DNA of 61,431 nucleotides from a bacterium (GTDB lineage Bacteria; Patescibacteriota; Minisyncoccia; Phycocordibacterales; UBA2100): NCBI GenBank assembly GCA_009924895.1, contig RFQR01000009.1, positions 1 to 61,431 of the forward strand, read 5' to 3'. Shown piece by piece: positions 1 to 8,376 of this stretch (position 1 is its first letter; each line of letters starts with the position of its first letter). The notes under the pieces were generated by a model. It saw only the letters and a program-made list of their open reading frames with translations, ran no database searches and was not told where the DNA came from. The position numbers and the translations under genes were made by a program.

Positions 1-1
1 A

Positions 2-1105
2 GCTGGAGGAAACGTTGGCATCGGTACCACAACACCAGGAACGAAGCTTTCCATTACCAACGCAGTCTCTACCGCACAAGCAACTCTCGCGTACGACTCA
101 ACCCGCTATACCAACATGCTCACCGATGCTTCAGGTAACTTCATACTCACGCCGCAGAGTGGCAATGCGTATATGAACGATGGGAACTTCTATGTGTGTA
201 GTGGTGGTGCGTGTCCTTCGGGGACACCGAGTGGGACGGGAAATGTTATCGCAGAGACGAGTCTTATGGTGGGCACTTCAACCTCGGTAAATGAGACAGG
301 TATCTTACTCTATGGACCTTCCGGCTTCGGTTTTCTTTCTTCTCCTAACAATATTCATCTTGCAAGTAACGCATATTGGGATGGGACAAACTGGCGTACC
401 ATTACTGCAAATCAAGCATCAGTGGTCGATGCTCTAGCCAATGGTGATATTTTATTCCTCAGTACTAGTACCGCGGGCACTCCTGGAGGTATCATTTCTG
501 GTTTGAACCAATTGATGACAATAAAAGCTTCAGGCTTTGTCGGTGTCGGCACTACTTCGCCAACACAAATGTTCTCTGTGCAAGATAGACTTTATGTTGG
601 TGCAAACGGCGCAACGGGTATGGGTACCGCTACCTCCACTTTCCAGGGTGATATTAAAATCACAGGTAAGCTCGATGTTGGTACCATCGACCCGGTCTAT
701 ACCATCGACGGCGTGAAGTATGCGACGTACGGTGCAAGTACGATTGGCATAAAAGAAGAGATGGTTGCAAAAGTGCCGGTCACAGCATACGACGCTGAGC
801 GTAAACTCTACACACATACTATTTTCTTTACCACGCTCCCAATTGGCTCTGATCTCTGGCTCTTTTACAATGCGACTGATTTTGGAGAGGAGTGGGACAA
901 TCTCGTTGTCTCTCTCACGCCATCATTTGATGGACGCGTATTCTATGAACAGAATCCTAAAAATAACTCGCTTACTATTTTCAGCACTATGGCAGGTAAT
1001 GTCTCACTCCGCATGATCGCAAACCGCTATGACCATCGAAAGTGGCCGAACCTGCGCCCTGATCAGGATTCAGACTTCACACACCACGTACTCCACAGTA
1101 AGTAA
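2..1105 (+). CDS. C-terminal part of a large repeat-rich surface or tail-fibre-like protein (5' truncated)
   Basis: The reading frame is open from base 2, so the ORF-track start at 116 is only an internal Met. The visible part begins with a GNVGIGTTTPGTKLSI repeat and has a second one (GVGTTSPTQMFSV) near residue 185. These short beta-repeats are typical of long secreted Parcubacterial proteins that resemble phage tail fibres. The C-terminal 150 residues (TIDGVKYATYG onward) have no repeats and may be a folding or anchoring module, loosely like peptidase S74 tail domains. No catalytic residues can be assigned. Surface location is inferred from the family, since the signal peptide would lie outside the window. 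The next gene starts 38 bases downstream. Confidence 0.6.
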   Translation, partial: AGGNVGIGTTTPGTKLSITNAVSTAQATLAYDSTRYTNMLTDASGNFILTPQSGNAYMNDGNFYVCSGGACPSGTPSGTGNVIAETSLMVGTSTSVNETGILLYGPSGFGFLSSPNNIHLASNAYWDGTNWRTITANQASVVDALANGDILFLSTSTAGTPGGIISGLNQLMTIKASGFVGVGTTSPTQMFSVQDRLYVGANGATGMGTATSTFQGDIKITGKLDVGTIDPVYTIDGVKYATYGASTIGIKEEMVAKVPVTAYDAERKLYTHTIFFTTLPIGSDLWLFYNATDFGEEWDNLVVSLTPSFDGRVFYEQNPKNNSLTIFSTMAGNVSLRMIANRYDHRKWPNLRPDQDSDFTHHVLHSK

Positions 1106-1142
1106 AAAAGCGCTTGTCTCAGGCGTGCTACGATGCTGTTAT

Positions 1143-2168
1143 ATGATACGAGTAGCAATCAATGGTTTTGGGCGTATTGGGCGTGCGTTTGTTCGTGCAG
1201 CACACGAAACGGGTGCTGATGTAGATATTGTCGCAATTAACGATTTAGGAGATGCAGAAAATCTCGCGTACCTTTTAAAGTACGATTCGGTGTATGGCAA
1301 GGCACAATTTCCAATTTCAGTAGCGAATGGAAAGCTCATGATGGGTAAGTGGGAAGCGCAGGTGGTCGCAGAAAAAGACCCAGCAGCGCTTCCGTGGGGA
1401 ACGATGAATGTTGATGTAGTTGTTGAGTGTACGGGGCTCTTTACCGACTATGCAAAAGCGAAAGCGCATCTTACTGCCGGTGCAAAAAAAGTTGTCATTT
1501 CTGCCCCTGCAAAAGGAAACCCTGTAGAGGCCGGTGTCTCGGGAGCAACAGTCCTTATGGGACTGAATGAAGAAAAACTGGGTGCATGCCAGATAACTAG
1601 TAATGCATCATGTACTACCAACGCTTCTTCGCCGGTTATTGTTATTCTCGATGAAGCAATCGGGATTGAAAAAGCAATTTTGAACACAACGCACTCATAC
1701 ACCGCGACACAGGCTCTGATCGACGGCCCTTCAAAGAAAGGTCCGCGTGAGGGTCGCGCAGCTGCGCTCAACATGATTCCATCATCGACAGGCGCGGCGA
1801 TTGCCGTCACGCAGGCATACGAAACGCTTGCAGGGAAGTTTGACGGTATCTCTATTCGCGTCCCAACGCCCGCAGGCTCAATTGCTGATATTACCTTTAT
1901 TGCAAAACGACCGACGACGGTTGAAGAAGTGAATGCGGCACTTCGAGCTGCGGCGAAATCAGAACGTTGGAGCGGTGTTTTTGCGGTGTCTGAAGAAGAA
2001 TTGGTCTCGTCTGACATTGTCGGAGATTCACACGGCTCAATCGCTGACCTCACCATGACGCGTGTTGTTGATGGCAACCTAGTGAAGGTCCTGGCATGGT
2101 ATGACAATGAGATGGGGTATACTCACACACTCTTGCGACATGTGCTCAAAGCAGGTGCAACGGTATGA
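1143..2168 (+). CDS. gap: Glyceraldehyde-3-phosphate dehydrogenase
   Basis: This enzyme oxidises glyceraldehyde-3-phosphate to 1,3-bisphosphoglycerate with NAD(P) in glycolysis. The protein starts MIRVAINGFGRIGRA, the Rossmann dinucleotide-binding start. The catalytic cysteine lies in NASCTTN; the usual CLAP that follows is replaced by ASSP. The C-terminal end has the family motif WYDNEMGYT. Length is 341 residues, normal for the family. I chose ATG 1143 rather than the track start at 1029 because family homology begins exactly there. The stop overlaps the rpiB start as ATGA, so the two are probably translated from one mRNA. Confidence 0.97.
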   Translation: MIRVAINGFGRIGRAFVRAAHETGADVDIVAINDLGDAENLAYLLKYDSVYGKAQFPISVANGKLMMGKWEAQVVAEKDPAALPWGTMNVDVVVECTGLFTDYAKAKAHLTAGAKKVVISAPAKGNPVEAGVSGATVLMGLNEEKLGACQITSNASCTTNASSPVIVILDEAIGIEKAILNTTHSYTATQALIDGPSKKGPREGRAAALNMIPSSTGAAIAVTQAYETLAGKFDGISIRVPTPAGSIADITFIAKRPTTVEEVNAALRAAAKSERWSGVFAVSEEELVSSDIVGDSHGSIADLTMTRVVDGNLVKVLAWYDNEMGYTHTLLRHVLKAGATV

Positions 2169-2995
2169 AAGTAGTAATTGGCGCGGATCACCGCGGCTTT
2201 GCGCTCAAAGAAGATTTAAAGTTGTTTCTGAGCGTCGGCGGGTATGCTATTCATGATGTTGGTGCTCACGAATATGTTTCTACCGACGATTATCCTGTTT
2301 TTGCAGAAGCGGTAGCACATGCGGTTATAAACGGTGAGGCGGAGCGAGGCATCGTCCTGTGTGGTTCTGGTGTAGGCGTTTGTATCGCCGCAAACAAGAT
2401 ATATGGTGTTCGAGCAGTGGATGCGCATTCTGTTTCTGAAGCACAGGAAGCGCGCGAACACCAAGACGTAAACGTACTCACGCTCTCTGCGGATAGGCTT
2501 GACGAAGATACGGCACGTGCAATCGCGCTTGCGTTCCTTACCACGGATTTCTCAGAAGAAGAGCGTCACGCGCGTCGCATCGCACAGATTGCGGCGCTTG
2601 AAAGTAAAGATGTGTTTGATGAATGGTGCTCTATCAAACGCGAAACCAATGCAGAAAAGTCTCATCATTATTTTCGAGAAGGAGATGTATTTTTCGTACG
2701 TATGGGAAAAAATATTGGGTTCGAACAAGATGGAAAAGGAGGTCTTTTTTTAAGGCCGGTCTTGATAGTGCGAAAATTTAATAAAGATATATTCTTTGGA
2801 GTTGCATTAACTACGCATCTCAAACACAACCCTTTCTACATCCCAATAGGCTCAGTGAGGGGCCAGGAAAATGTAGCAATTCTGTCGCAGTCACGTCTGT
2901 ATGACGCGCGTCGATTAGATTACCGCTTGGGTAAAATAAATGCGCAGACACTTGCACTCGTAAGGACAAAATTACGAAGTGTCCTTAAATTGTAA
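2165..2995 (+). CDS. rpiB: Ribose-5-phosphate isomerase B fused to a PemK/MazF-like domain
   Basis: Residues 1 to about 148 are a complete RpiB, which interconverts ribose-5-phosphate and ribulose-5-phosphate. It shows the start MKVVIGADHRGF, the active-site CGSGVGVCIAANK and the late DEDTARAI segment. After a short link (DVFDEWCSIKRETNA) the same frame continues as a PemK/MazF-like SH3-barrel domain, about 168-276, with REGDVFFVRMGKNIGFEQDG, RPVLIVRKFN and ILSQSRLYD. Stand-alone PemK-like proteins often carry a similar DEW..K preface, so the whole toxin-type protein seems to be attached. There is no in-frame ATG at the junction and no antitoxin gene beside it. The fusion is seen directly; whether the second domain cuts RNA is unknown. 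Confidence 0.88.
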   Translation: MKVVIGADHRGFALKEDLKLFLSVGGYAIHDVGAHEYVSTDDYPVFAEAVAHAVINGEAERGIVLCGSGVGVCIAANKIYGVRAVDAHSVSEAQEAREHQDVNVLTLSADRLDEDTARAIALAFLTTDFSEEERHARRIAQIAALESKDVFDEWCSIKRETNAEKSHHYFREGDVFFVRMGKNIGFEQDGKGGLFLRPVLIVRKFNKDIFFGVALTTHLKHNPFYIPIGSVRGQENVAILSQSRLYDARRLDYRLGKINAQTLALVRTKLRSVLKL

Positions 2996-2996
2996 C

Positions 2997-3014
2997 CCCC
3001 CGCTTTCGCGGGGG
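2997..3014 (+). terminator. Short GC hairpin after rpiB-pemK
   Basis: CCCCCGC-tttc-GCGGGGG forms a perfect 7-bp stem directly after the stop codon. No T-run follows, so it may be an mRNA-stabilising hairpin or weak terminator. Confidence 0.4.
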
Positions 3015-3064
3015 TAGGACGCCGAAACGTCATTTAGAACTTCATTATAAAAATTACATCGCGT

Positions 3065-3754
3065 ATGTCAAGCTCATTTGTGGAAATCATTCCTGCGATA
3101 ATTCCAAACACGAAAGCAGAACTTGACGCCTTTATAGAAAAGGTGTCATCGTTTGCGCCCGTAATTCACCTTGATGTGAATGACGGTGTATTTGTGCCGG
3201 CAGTTTCGTGGCCGTGCGCAGAAGGGCAGTGGGAAGAACTTGAAAAAGCGGCACAAGAAAAGCGGGTTGTTGCACAGGGTGCATTCGATGTTCACCTTAT
3301 GATGTCAGATCCGGTGCGCGCGGGTGCCTTGTTTGCGCGCGCAGGCTCTCGAACGGTTTTGGGACATATAGAAGCATTCCAAAATGCGCAGGAAATAAAA
3401 AATACGTTACAGTATTGGAAAAAAGCTGGTGCTCAAAAAGTGGGAGTTACACTCCTTTTGGATACGCCACTTTCAAAATTTGCAGCAATTAGTGACGTTG
3501 TGGATACGGTCCAGCTCATGTCGATTGCGCGCGTTGGCTTTCAAAAGCAGCCATTTGAGGAGAACATCTATGAACGTATCGCGGAACTCCATGCGCTCTA
3601 TCCTGCACTACCTATTATGATTGATGGCGCAGTAAATCAGGAAAATGTATCGAAGCTATCTCATGCGGGCGTAACACATTTTGTTGTTGGTTCTGCAATA
3701 CTACGAGCCGCCGACCCACATGCTGCATACGAAGAGATAAAAGCGGCGGTATAA
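3065..3754 (+). CDS. rpe: Ribulose-phosphate 3-epimerase family protein
   Basis: This TIM-barrel enzyme converts ribulose-5-phosphate to xylulose-5-phosphate in the non-oxidative pentose phosphate pathway. The sequence shows the family core: IIPAIIPN at the start, HLDVNDGVFVP carrying a metal-binding His and Asp, FDVHLMMSDP, and VGSAILRA for phosphate binding. IMIDGAVN near residue 183 carries the second catalytic Asp. The motifs are looser than in E. coli Rpe (HLDVND instead of HxDVMDG), so substrate specificity could differ. Length is 229 residues, normal. A TATAAA about 15 bases before the ATG is a possible -10. The next gene's -10 box overlaps this stop codon. Confidence 0.87.
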   Translation: MSSSFVEIIPAIIPNTKAELDAFIEKVSSFAPVIHLDVNDGVFVPAVSWPCAEGQWEELEKAAQEKRVVAQGAFDVHLMMSDPVRAGALFARAGSRTVLGHIEAFQNAQEIKNTLQYWKKAGAQKVGVTLLLDTPLSKFAAISDVVDTVQLMSIARVGFQKQPFEENIYERIAELHALYPALPIMIDGAVNQENVSKLSHAGVTHFVVGSAILRAADPHAAYEEIKAAV

Positions 3755-3755
3755 T
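3750..3755 (+). promoter_or_regulatory. -10 box TATAAT of the transketolase genes
   Basis: A perfect TATAAT ends 6 nt before the start codon of the transketolase N-terminal gene and contains the TAA stop of rpe. Transcription would begin at or next to the ATG. Confidence 0.65.
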
Positions 3756-3761
3756 ACGAGC

Positions 3762-4613
3762 ATGCTCTCAAGTGCTCGAGTCAGAGAATTAAACGCAACC
3801 GCTGAACAAATTCGCGAAACAATTGTTCAGATGCTCGTTGCTGCGGGCTCGGGACACACTGCGGGTCCCTTGGGCATGGCAGATGTGTTTACGGCCCTCT
3901 ATTTTGAAGTTCTCACGCATGATCCAAAGAAGCCAGAGTGGCCGGAGCGCGACTGGCTCATTTTAAGTAATGGTCACATCGTGCCCGTACGCTATGCAGC
4001 GATGGCGCATGCGGGATATTTCCCCGTTGCGGAATGTCTCACACTTCGACAGTTTGGCTCGCGCCTCCAGGGTCACCCTGAACGAGAACTGTTGCCAGGA
4101 CTCGAAACAACCTCGGGCCCCCTCGGAGAGGGGTTGGGGCAAGCAGCCGGCATTGCATATGGGCTGCGTATGGATGGCAAACCAAATCGCGTGTATTGCA
4201 TCATGGGTGATGGTGAGCAAAACGAAGGCAGCGTCTGGGAATCAGTTATGTGGGCAGGAAAGGAAAAGCTGAATAATCTGGTGGTTATTGTTGATAGAAA
4301 CAACATTCAAATTGACGGTATGACTGAACAAGTGATGCCGCTTGAACCGTTTGCCGATAAGTACCGAGCATTTAATTGGAATGTACTCGAAGTCGACGGT
4401 CACAATATTCCTCAATTCGTTGCAGCGTGTGAAGAATCAAAACAAAGTCTGCGCCCAACACTCATCATTGCCCACACTATTCCTGGTAAGGGGGTAAAGG
4501 AAATCGAAGGCGATTACCGCTGGCATGGCAAGCCGCCAAGTAAAGATGAAGCGAAACGATTTTTGGAGGAGCTTCGTACCTTGGGTGGTAAAATTTCAAG
4601 TGAACACCAATGA
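3762..4613 (+). CDS. Transketolase, N-terminal (thiamine diphosphate-binding) subunit
   Basis: This is the pyrophosphate-binding half of a split transketolase, which moves two-carbon units between sugar phosphates. The thiamine diphosphate/Mg motif is visible as GDGEQNEGSVWE (about residue 149). AGSGHTAGPLGMAD near residue 27 and SGPLGEGLGQAAG near 117 are family signatures. At 283 residues it stops after the PP domain. The partner (Pyr and C-terminal domains) is at 5061-6047, separated by a membrane-protein gene. Splitting into two polypeptides is common in archaea and many candidate-phylum bacteria. There is no SD sequence; the -10 box lies 6 nt upstream. Confidence 0.95.
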   Translation: MLSSARVRELNATAEQIRETIVQMLVAAGSGHTAGPLGMADVFTALYFEVLTHDPKKPEWPERDWLILSNGHIVPVRYAAMAHAGYFPVAECLTLRQFGSRLQGHPERELLPGLETTSGPLGEGLGQAAGIAYGLRMDGKPNRVYCIMGDGEQNEGSVWESVMWAGKEKLNNLVVIVDRNNIQIDGMTEQVMPLEPFADKYRAFNWNVLEVDGHNIPQFVAACEESKQSLRPTLIIAHTIPGKGVKEIEGDYRWHGKPPSKDEAKRFLEELRTLGGKISSEHQ

Positions 4614-4616
4614 TAT

Positions 4617-5057
4617 ATGAATCTACTAAAAAGTAATCAAAAATATCTTGTATATATTTTTACTGCCGTAGTCACAGCCGCCCTCATCTGGTTTTGTCTG
4701 CAAATTCTTTCTTCTGGTTTTGAATTAAATGATATCGTATCCACATTTGGGCCAATTGATTATCTTGGATTTTATCAAAGCGTACTATTGTTAGTTTTAC
4801 TGTTGTTTTCATTTCCGTTCCTTAGATCAGCAAAAGCATCATTTAATACGAGCCAAAACTTTTTTGAGAAAGTGCTTGCGTCTTTCTCGTTGGTAATGCT
4901 TTTCATCGGTGCCTGTATTTCTCTCACGATGATGTGGTGGGTCGGTAATACGGTATTATTCTCCCTCGCTTTTGCTCTCCCGCCTATCTTTATACTCGCC
5001 TTCATCTTCCTTGTGTTTGTTGTCTTGGTACTTCTCATTAAAAAGTACCTTATCTGA
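4617..5057 (+). CDS. Small four-helix membrane protein of unknown function
   Basis: I do not recognise this 146-residue protein. It has about four hydrophobic helices (residues 10-32, 51-71, 86-110 and 115-143) joined by short loops and ends KKYLI. It sits 3 bases after one transketolase half and 3 bases before the other, so it is almost certainly cotranscribed with them. Its bases are visibly more A/T-rich than the flanking enzyme genes, which suggests a later insertion into the operon. No catalytic or transport motif is visible. A link to sugar metabolism is only suggested by position. Confidence 0.8.
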   Translation: MNLLKSNQKYLVYIFTAVVTAALIWFCLQILSSGFELNDIVSTFGPIDYLGFYQSVLLLVLLLFSFPFLRSAKASFNTSQNFFEKVLASFSLVMLFIGACISLTMMWWVGNTVLFSLAFALPPIFILAFIFLVFVVLVLLIKKYLI

Positions 5058-5060
5058 TAT

Positions 5061-6047
5061 ATGTTGATTGAAACACTTTCAGAAAAAATATTCGATACAC
5101 CGGAGATGGCGGCGACTCGTGACGGATTTGGAAAAGGCTCTGTCGAGGCGGGGAAGGCAGACGAGCGTGTGATGGTACTCACTGCAGATCTTGCAGAAAG
5201 TACTCGTGCGGAATGGTTTCAAAAAGAGTTTCCAAATCGGTTCATTGAAATGGGTGTTGCAGAGCAAAATATGGCAGTGGTTGCATCAGGGCTTGCAAAC
5301 TACGGGAAAATTCCGTACACCACCTCATATGCCGCGTTTAATCCAGGACGAAACTGGGAGCACATTCGAACCACGATTGCACTGACCAAACTGCCGGTGA
5401 TTGTCTGTGGTATGCACGCGGGCCTCCAGACGGGAGCTGATGGCGCGACGCATCAAATGCTCGAAGATATTGCGCTCATGCGTGCACTGCCCAACGTGAC
5501 CGTACTTTCGCCCTGTGATGCAGAAGAAGCAAAAAAGGCGACAGCTGCTGCTGCGCGCGTAGGGGGTCCTGTGTATATCCGATTTGGGCGAGAAAAAACC
5601 CCGGTCATGACGACCAGTACAACGCCGTTTGAAATCGGTACCGGTATTGAACTGTGGCGCGGTGTTGCGCCACAAGTTGCACTCGTATCGACGGGGGTAC
5701 TGGCATACCAGACACTTCTTGCTGCAAAGCAACTAGAAACGCAGGGAATCTCAGTTGTGGTTGCTAACATTCACACCATTAAACCGATTGACGAAACGCT
5801 GCTTGAAAAACTCGCACGGGAGTGTGGTGCGGTGGTTACTGTCGAAGAGCACCAGATGACTGGTGGTTTGGGGAGTGCAGTGGCAGAAACACTGTCTCGC
5901 AAATATCCAGTGCCACAGGAATATATAGCAGTACAGAATAGATTTGGGCAATCAGGAAAAGCAAGCGAGTTGTTTGCAGAATACGGTCTTACTTCTGAGA
6001 GAATAGTAGAGGCAACGGCGCGAGCCATTTCACGTAAGACTATTTAA
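5061..6047 (+). CDS. Transketolase, C-terminal (Pyr and C-terminal domain) subunit
   Basis: This is the second half of the split transketolase, giving a complete enzyme with 3762-4613. The Pyr domain includes ESTRAEWFQKEFPNRFIEMG and AEQNMAVVASGLA, which carries the conserved Glu that activates thiamine diphosphate. YIRFGREKTPV leads into the C-terminal domain, and the end matches the regulatory fold (VTVEEHQMTGGLGSAVAE). Length is 328 residues, as expected. The stop overlaps the convergent 6040-6636 gene by 8 bases. Confidence 0.95.
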   Translation: MLIETLSEKIFDTPEMAATRDGFGKGSVEAGKADERVMVLTADLAESTRAEWFQKEFPNRFIEMGVAEQNMAVVASGLANYGKIPYTTSYAAFNPGRNWEHIRTTIALTKLPVIVCGMHAGLQTGADGATHQMLEDIALMRALPNVTVLSPCDAEEAKKATAAAARVGGPVYIRFGREKTPVMTTSTTPFEIGTGIELWRGVAPQVALVSTGVLAYQTLLAAKQLETQGISVVVANIHTIKPIDETLLEKLARECGAVVTVEEHQMTGGLGSAVAETLSRKYPVPQEYIAVQNRFGQSGKASELFAEYGLTSERIVEATARAISRKTI

Positions 6048-6636
6048 CTCTGCCAGCGATCATTTTTTTGAATGCCCCGAGGTCATCCCAACGTCCTTCT
6101 ACCGCAAGCGCCGCTTGATCGGGCCAGCTGGTAGGATCGGCGAGTGCAAATCGTTCACCGCCGCGCATCAGTATCTCTTTGAGTTTTGCTGGTGTTGACG
6201 CAATGATGTCCTGCCAGGTCTTCACGCCATGCGCCTTAAGGAGTGTCTCTATTTTCGGACCGATACCTTCGATAATCTTTAGATCATCAGGTGAGTACTG
6301 TGGTATCACAAGAGGAGTATTTTGCGTTCTCTGCGGTTGCAGCGCCGGTGGCGGAGGAAGAATGTTCTTGAGGTGGCTGAAAAAATTTCCTTCAAATACG
6401 ATTCTAAACAGCCAGCCTAGAATGAATGCCCCAAAGAGCATGAGAGTAATTTCAATACTTGCACCCCGTATGTCGTGTGCGTGGGAAACGCTTTCTGTAA
6501 ACAGAGGGTGAGTATGACTCTGATACGGGGTTGAGTGAGAGGAGCAAAAACCTTGTATAGAACACGTATACCACTGCCATGAGGTAAGAAACCATACGAC
6601 AAGTATCCCGAGCACCAGCACCTGTTTTTTGGACAT
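6040..6636 (-). CDS. Membrane-anchored helix-hairpin-helix protein
   Basis: This 198-residue protein has an N-terminal membrane segment (residues 6-22), a second one near 62-82, a proline-rich linker (PPPPALQPQ) and a C-terminal helix-hairpin-helix domain. The core KIIEGIGPKIETLLKAHGVKTW matches the DUF4332/HhH fold seen in DNA-binding or structural proteins. The topology puts the HhH domain in the cytoplasm. Similar proteins are common in candidate-phylum genomes, but the function is not known to me. On the minus strand a TGC-TAGAGT extended -10 (forward 6647-6652) ends about 10 nt before the ATG. Confidence 0.75.
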   Translation of the reverse strand: MSKKQVLVLGILVVWFLTSWQWYTCSIQGFCSSHSTPYQSHTHPLFTESVSHAHDIRGASIEITLMLFGAFILGWLFRIVFEGNFFSHLKNILPPPPALQPQRTQNTPLVIPQYSPDDLKIIEGIGPKIETLLKAHGVKTWQDIIASTPAKLKEILMRGGERFALADPTSWPDQAALAVEGRWDDLGAFKKMIAGRVK

Positions 6637-6675
6637 AGGTTGTGCAACTCTAGCATGAGGGCTTTTTCTGCGCAG

Positions 6676-6703
6676 TGGACAAAATGCTAAAATGTGATAT
6701 AAT
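6676..6703 (+). promoter_or_regulatory. Full sigma-70-type promoter of the SleB-like gene
   Basis: TGGACA (-35) and TATAAT (-10) are separated by 16 bp, with a TGA extension before the -10. The leader of about 25 nt carries the SD sequence GAGAGGA. Confidence 0.7.
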
Positions 6704-6734
6704 AAAAAGAGCTTTAACCAGAGAGGACGGACAC

Positions 6735-7325
6735 ATGAAAGTAGTGCACAGTCTGCTTTCGATTGTTAAGTACGGGGCCATACTCGCCATAGTTTTGGCA
6801 GTTGGTCACGCATTTGGCATCTGGAAGCTCCCGTTCGTTGGAAAGCAGCTTGCTGACCATGAGGTCGAGTGTATCGCTGGAGCAATCACCAGCGACGCCC
6901 GGTATCCGGGTGATCTCGATGTTGAGGTTCGGCGAGCCGTTGCAGATGCGGTCGTGTCGTACTCGGAGAAGTACAAGACTGACATCTGTGATGTCTTCAA
7001 AAAAGGATTGACCCTCGTGCCTCGAGGGTTCGTCCGCAAAAAGCTTGGTGTGCCGCTGCCGTACTTCCGTGATGTGCGATACATACGGAACTCCGCAGAG
7101 TATTCCGAAGCTGGCTGGTTGGCCGATTTGGAGATCGCAAAAGAGAGTCGGGGGAAACTCGGGCTCTTGCATGGTGGGGCAACCCATTACGCACGGTCAC
7201 CGCGAATATCGGATTGGATTGCCCAGCCGAAAGAGGCCGTCGCAGAAATTGAAGCGAAGATGAAGCTACTTGGTCGCGCAAAACGCGGCGGGGTGGAAGT
7301 CGGAGGCGCTCGTTTCTTCGAATGA
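6735..7325 (+). CDS. Exported protein, distantly like SleB-type cell-wall hydrolases
   Basis: The protein has 196 residues and starts at ATG 6735, placed by the SD sequence GAGAGGA just upstream. Residues 8-28 are a membrane or signal segment. The rest weakly resembles the Hydrolase_2 (SleB) domain: CIAGAITSDAR resembles the family CLAxAIYxEAR, ICDVFKKGL resembles the ICGVV motif, and ATHYARSPRISDW resembles ATHYHA..V.P.W. The Glu that is catalytic in SleB-type enzymes appears as Asp or Ser here, so activity is doubtful. It is an independent unit with its own promoter and terminator between a housekeeping gene and pfkB. Confidence 0.6.
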   Translation: MKVVHSLLSIVKYGAILAIVLAVGHAFGIWKLPFVGKQLADHEVECIAGAITSDARYPGDLDVEVRRAVADAVVSYSEKYKTDICDVFKKGLTLVPRGFVRKKLGVPLPYFRDVRYIRNSAEYSEAGWLADLEIAKESRGKLGLLHGGATHYARSPRISDWIAQPKEAVAEIEAKMKLLGRAKRGGVEVGGARFFE

Positions 7326-7330
7326 TACTC

Positions 7331-7375
7331 GCGGCTGTCGTCCCCTCAGTGGAACGACGGCCGCATTCTTTTATA
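7331..7375 (+). terminator. Intrinsic terminator after the SleB-like gene
   Basis: GCGGCTGTCGT and ACGACGGCCGC form an 11-bp stem with one wobble pair and a 12-nt loop, followed by a T-rich stretch. It may also serve the convergent pfkB gene. Confidence 0.75.
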
Positions 7376-7383
7376 TTGTATTT

Positions 7384-8367
7384 TTACAGCGCGGCTGGTT
7401 TGAATTCTTCAGGGCGCCTTGCATACCATTCCTCTATTTGTTCCGCAGTAAGTATTCCGAGCTGACAGTGAATTGCTTGCACTCCTGCAGCAGCATTGAT
7501 CATGCCGCGCATGAGGGCGTCAGCAGGACTCATGCCTTTTGCAATGTATGCAACCGTTGTTGAGGCAGTGGTATCGCCTGCACCGGTGCGCGAGACAGGG
7601 GGAGCTGGGTCAGGATACATGGGGATGTGGTACGCACCGCTGTCGTCGAGGACGTTTGCGCCTTTCGGTCCGTCAGTGACAAAGACTATTTTGGGTCCCA
7701 ATGCGCGGATGCCCTCCATCAATTTTTTCGCATCGAGTTCTCCGGGCATTTTGAGGATTCCTTGCGCCTCTTCTTTGTTGCAGAAGAAAATTTCGGTTGC
7801 GCTATATACATTACTCAGTGTTTCTGGCGACATTTTGAGCTGCTCGGTGTTCGGTTGGAATGCGAGTCTGACGGAATTTTCTTTACAATAGCGACCTACC
7901 TGATTTTGGAATTCAGCATTCCCTGATGCTGAAAAGTAGATCCATTGTGGTGGCTCGGTAAACTGAGGAAGAACTCTTGGAAACGGTCCGTGTTTTACCA
8001 AGATGGTCCTTTCGGGGCCATATTGCAAAATATAGTAGTAATTTGTTGAAATGCCAGGATGTACGGAGACGTATTCAGTCGCTACGTTGCGCGTTTTGAG
8101 TGAATCCACAATTTTCTTTCCGTCTTCATCATCACCCACTGCGGTTACGAGTGCGGAAGAGAGTCCAAGTTTTGCGACGCAGAGTGCTGCGTTTGAAGAA
8201 TTGCCGGTTGCCCATACTTCGGTAGCAGATTCGTAGGGAATCTTAGTACCAAAAGGCATCGCAATTTCACAGTCTTCGTTGTTTATCTTGCACGTCACGT
8301 GCGCGTCTTTAAGTCTGATAAAGCAGTCTGTCGTCACGTCGCCAATGCCAATAAAGTCGTATTTCAT
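7384..8367 (-). CDS. PfkB-family sugar kinase
   Basis: A 327-residue ribokinase/PfkB-fold kinase that phosphorylates a sugar or sugar phosphate with ATP. The start MKYDFIGIGDVTTDC and the glycine-rich ATGNSSNAALCVAKLG are family features. SRTGAGDTTASTTVAYI carries the GAGD anion hole with the catalytic Asp. I moved the start from 8484 to 8367 because homology begins there. It is divergent from the class II aldolase with only 33 bases between start codons, so a phosphofructokinase-like role is attractive but unproven. Acidic and Cys residues near 30-45 (TCKINNEDCEI) are unusual for PfkB proteins. Confidence 0.88.
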   Translation of the reverse strand: MKYDFIGIGDVTTDCFIRLKDAHVTCKINNEDCEIAMPFGTKIPYESATEVWATGNSSNAALCVAKLGLSSALVTAVGDDEDGKKIVDSLKTRNVATEYVSVHPGISTNYYYILQYGPERTILVKHGPFPRVLPQFTEPPQWIYFSASGNAEFQNQVGRYCKENSVRLAFQPNTEQLKMSPETLSNVYSATEIFFCNKEEAQGILKMPGELDAKKLMEGIRALGPKIVFVTDGPKGANVLDDSGAYHIPMYPDPAPPVSRTGAGDTTASTTVAYIAKGMSPADALMRGMINAAAGVQAIHCQLGILTAEQIEEWYARRPEEFKPAAL

Positions 8368-8376
8368 ATGACACAA

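Noticed and set aside
2700-2740. tRNA-like GGTTCGAA stretch
   Set aside because: It lies inside the PemK-like coding region and no acceptor or anticodon stem can be formed.
7270-7563. 97-aa plus-strand ORF
   Set aside because: It crosses a terminator and lies mainly antisense to pfkB; no start signal.
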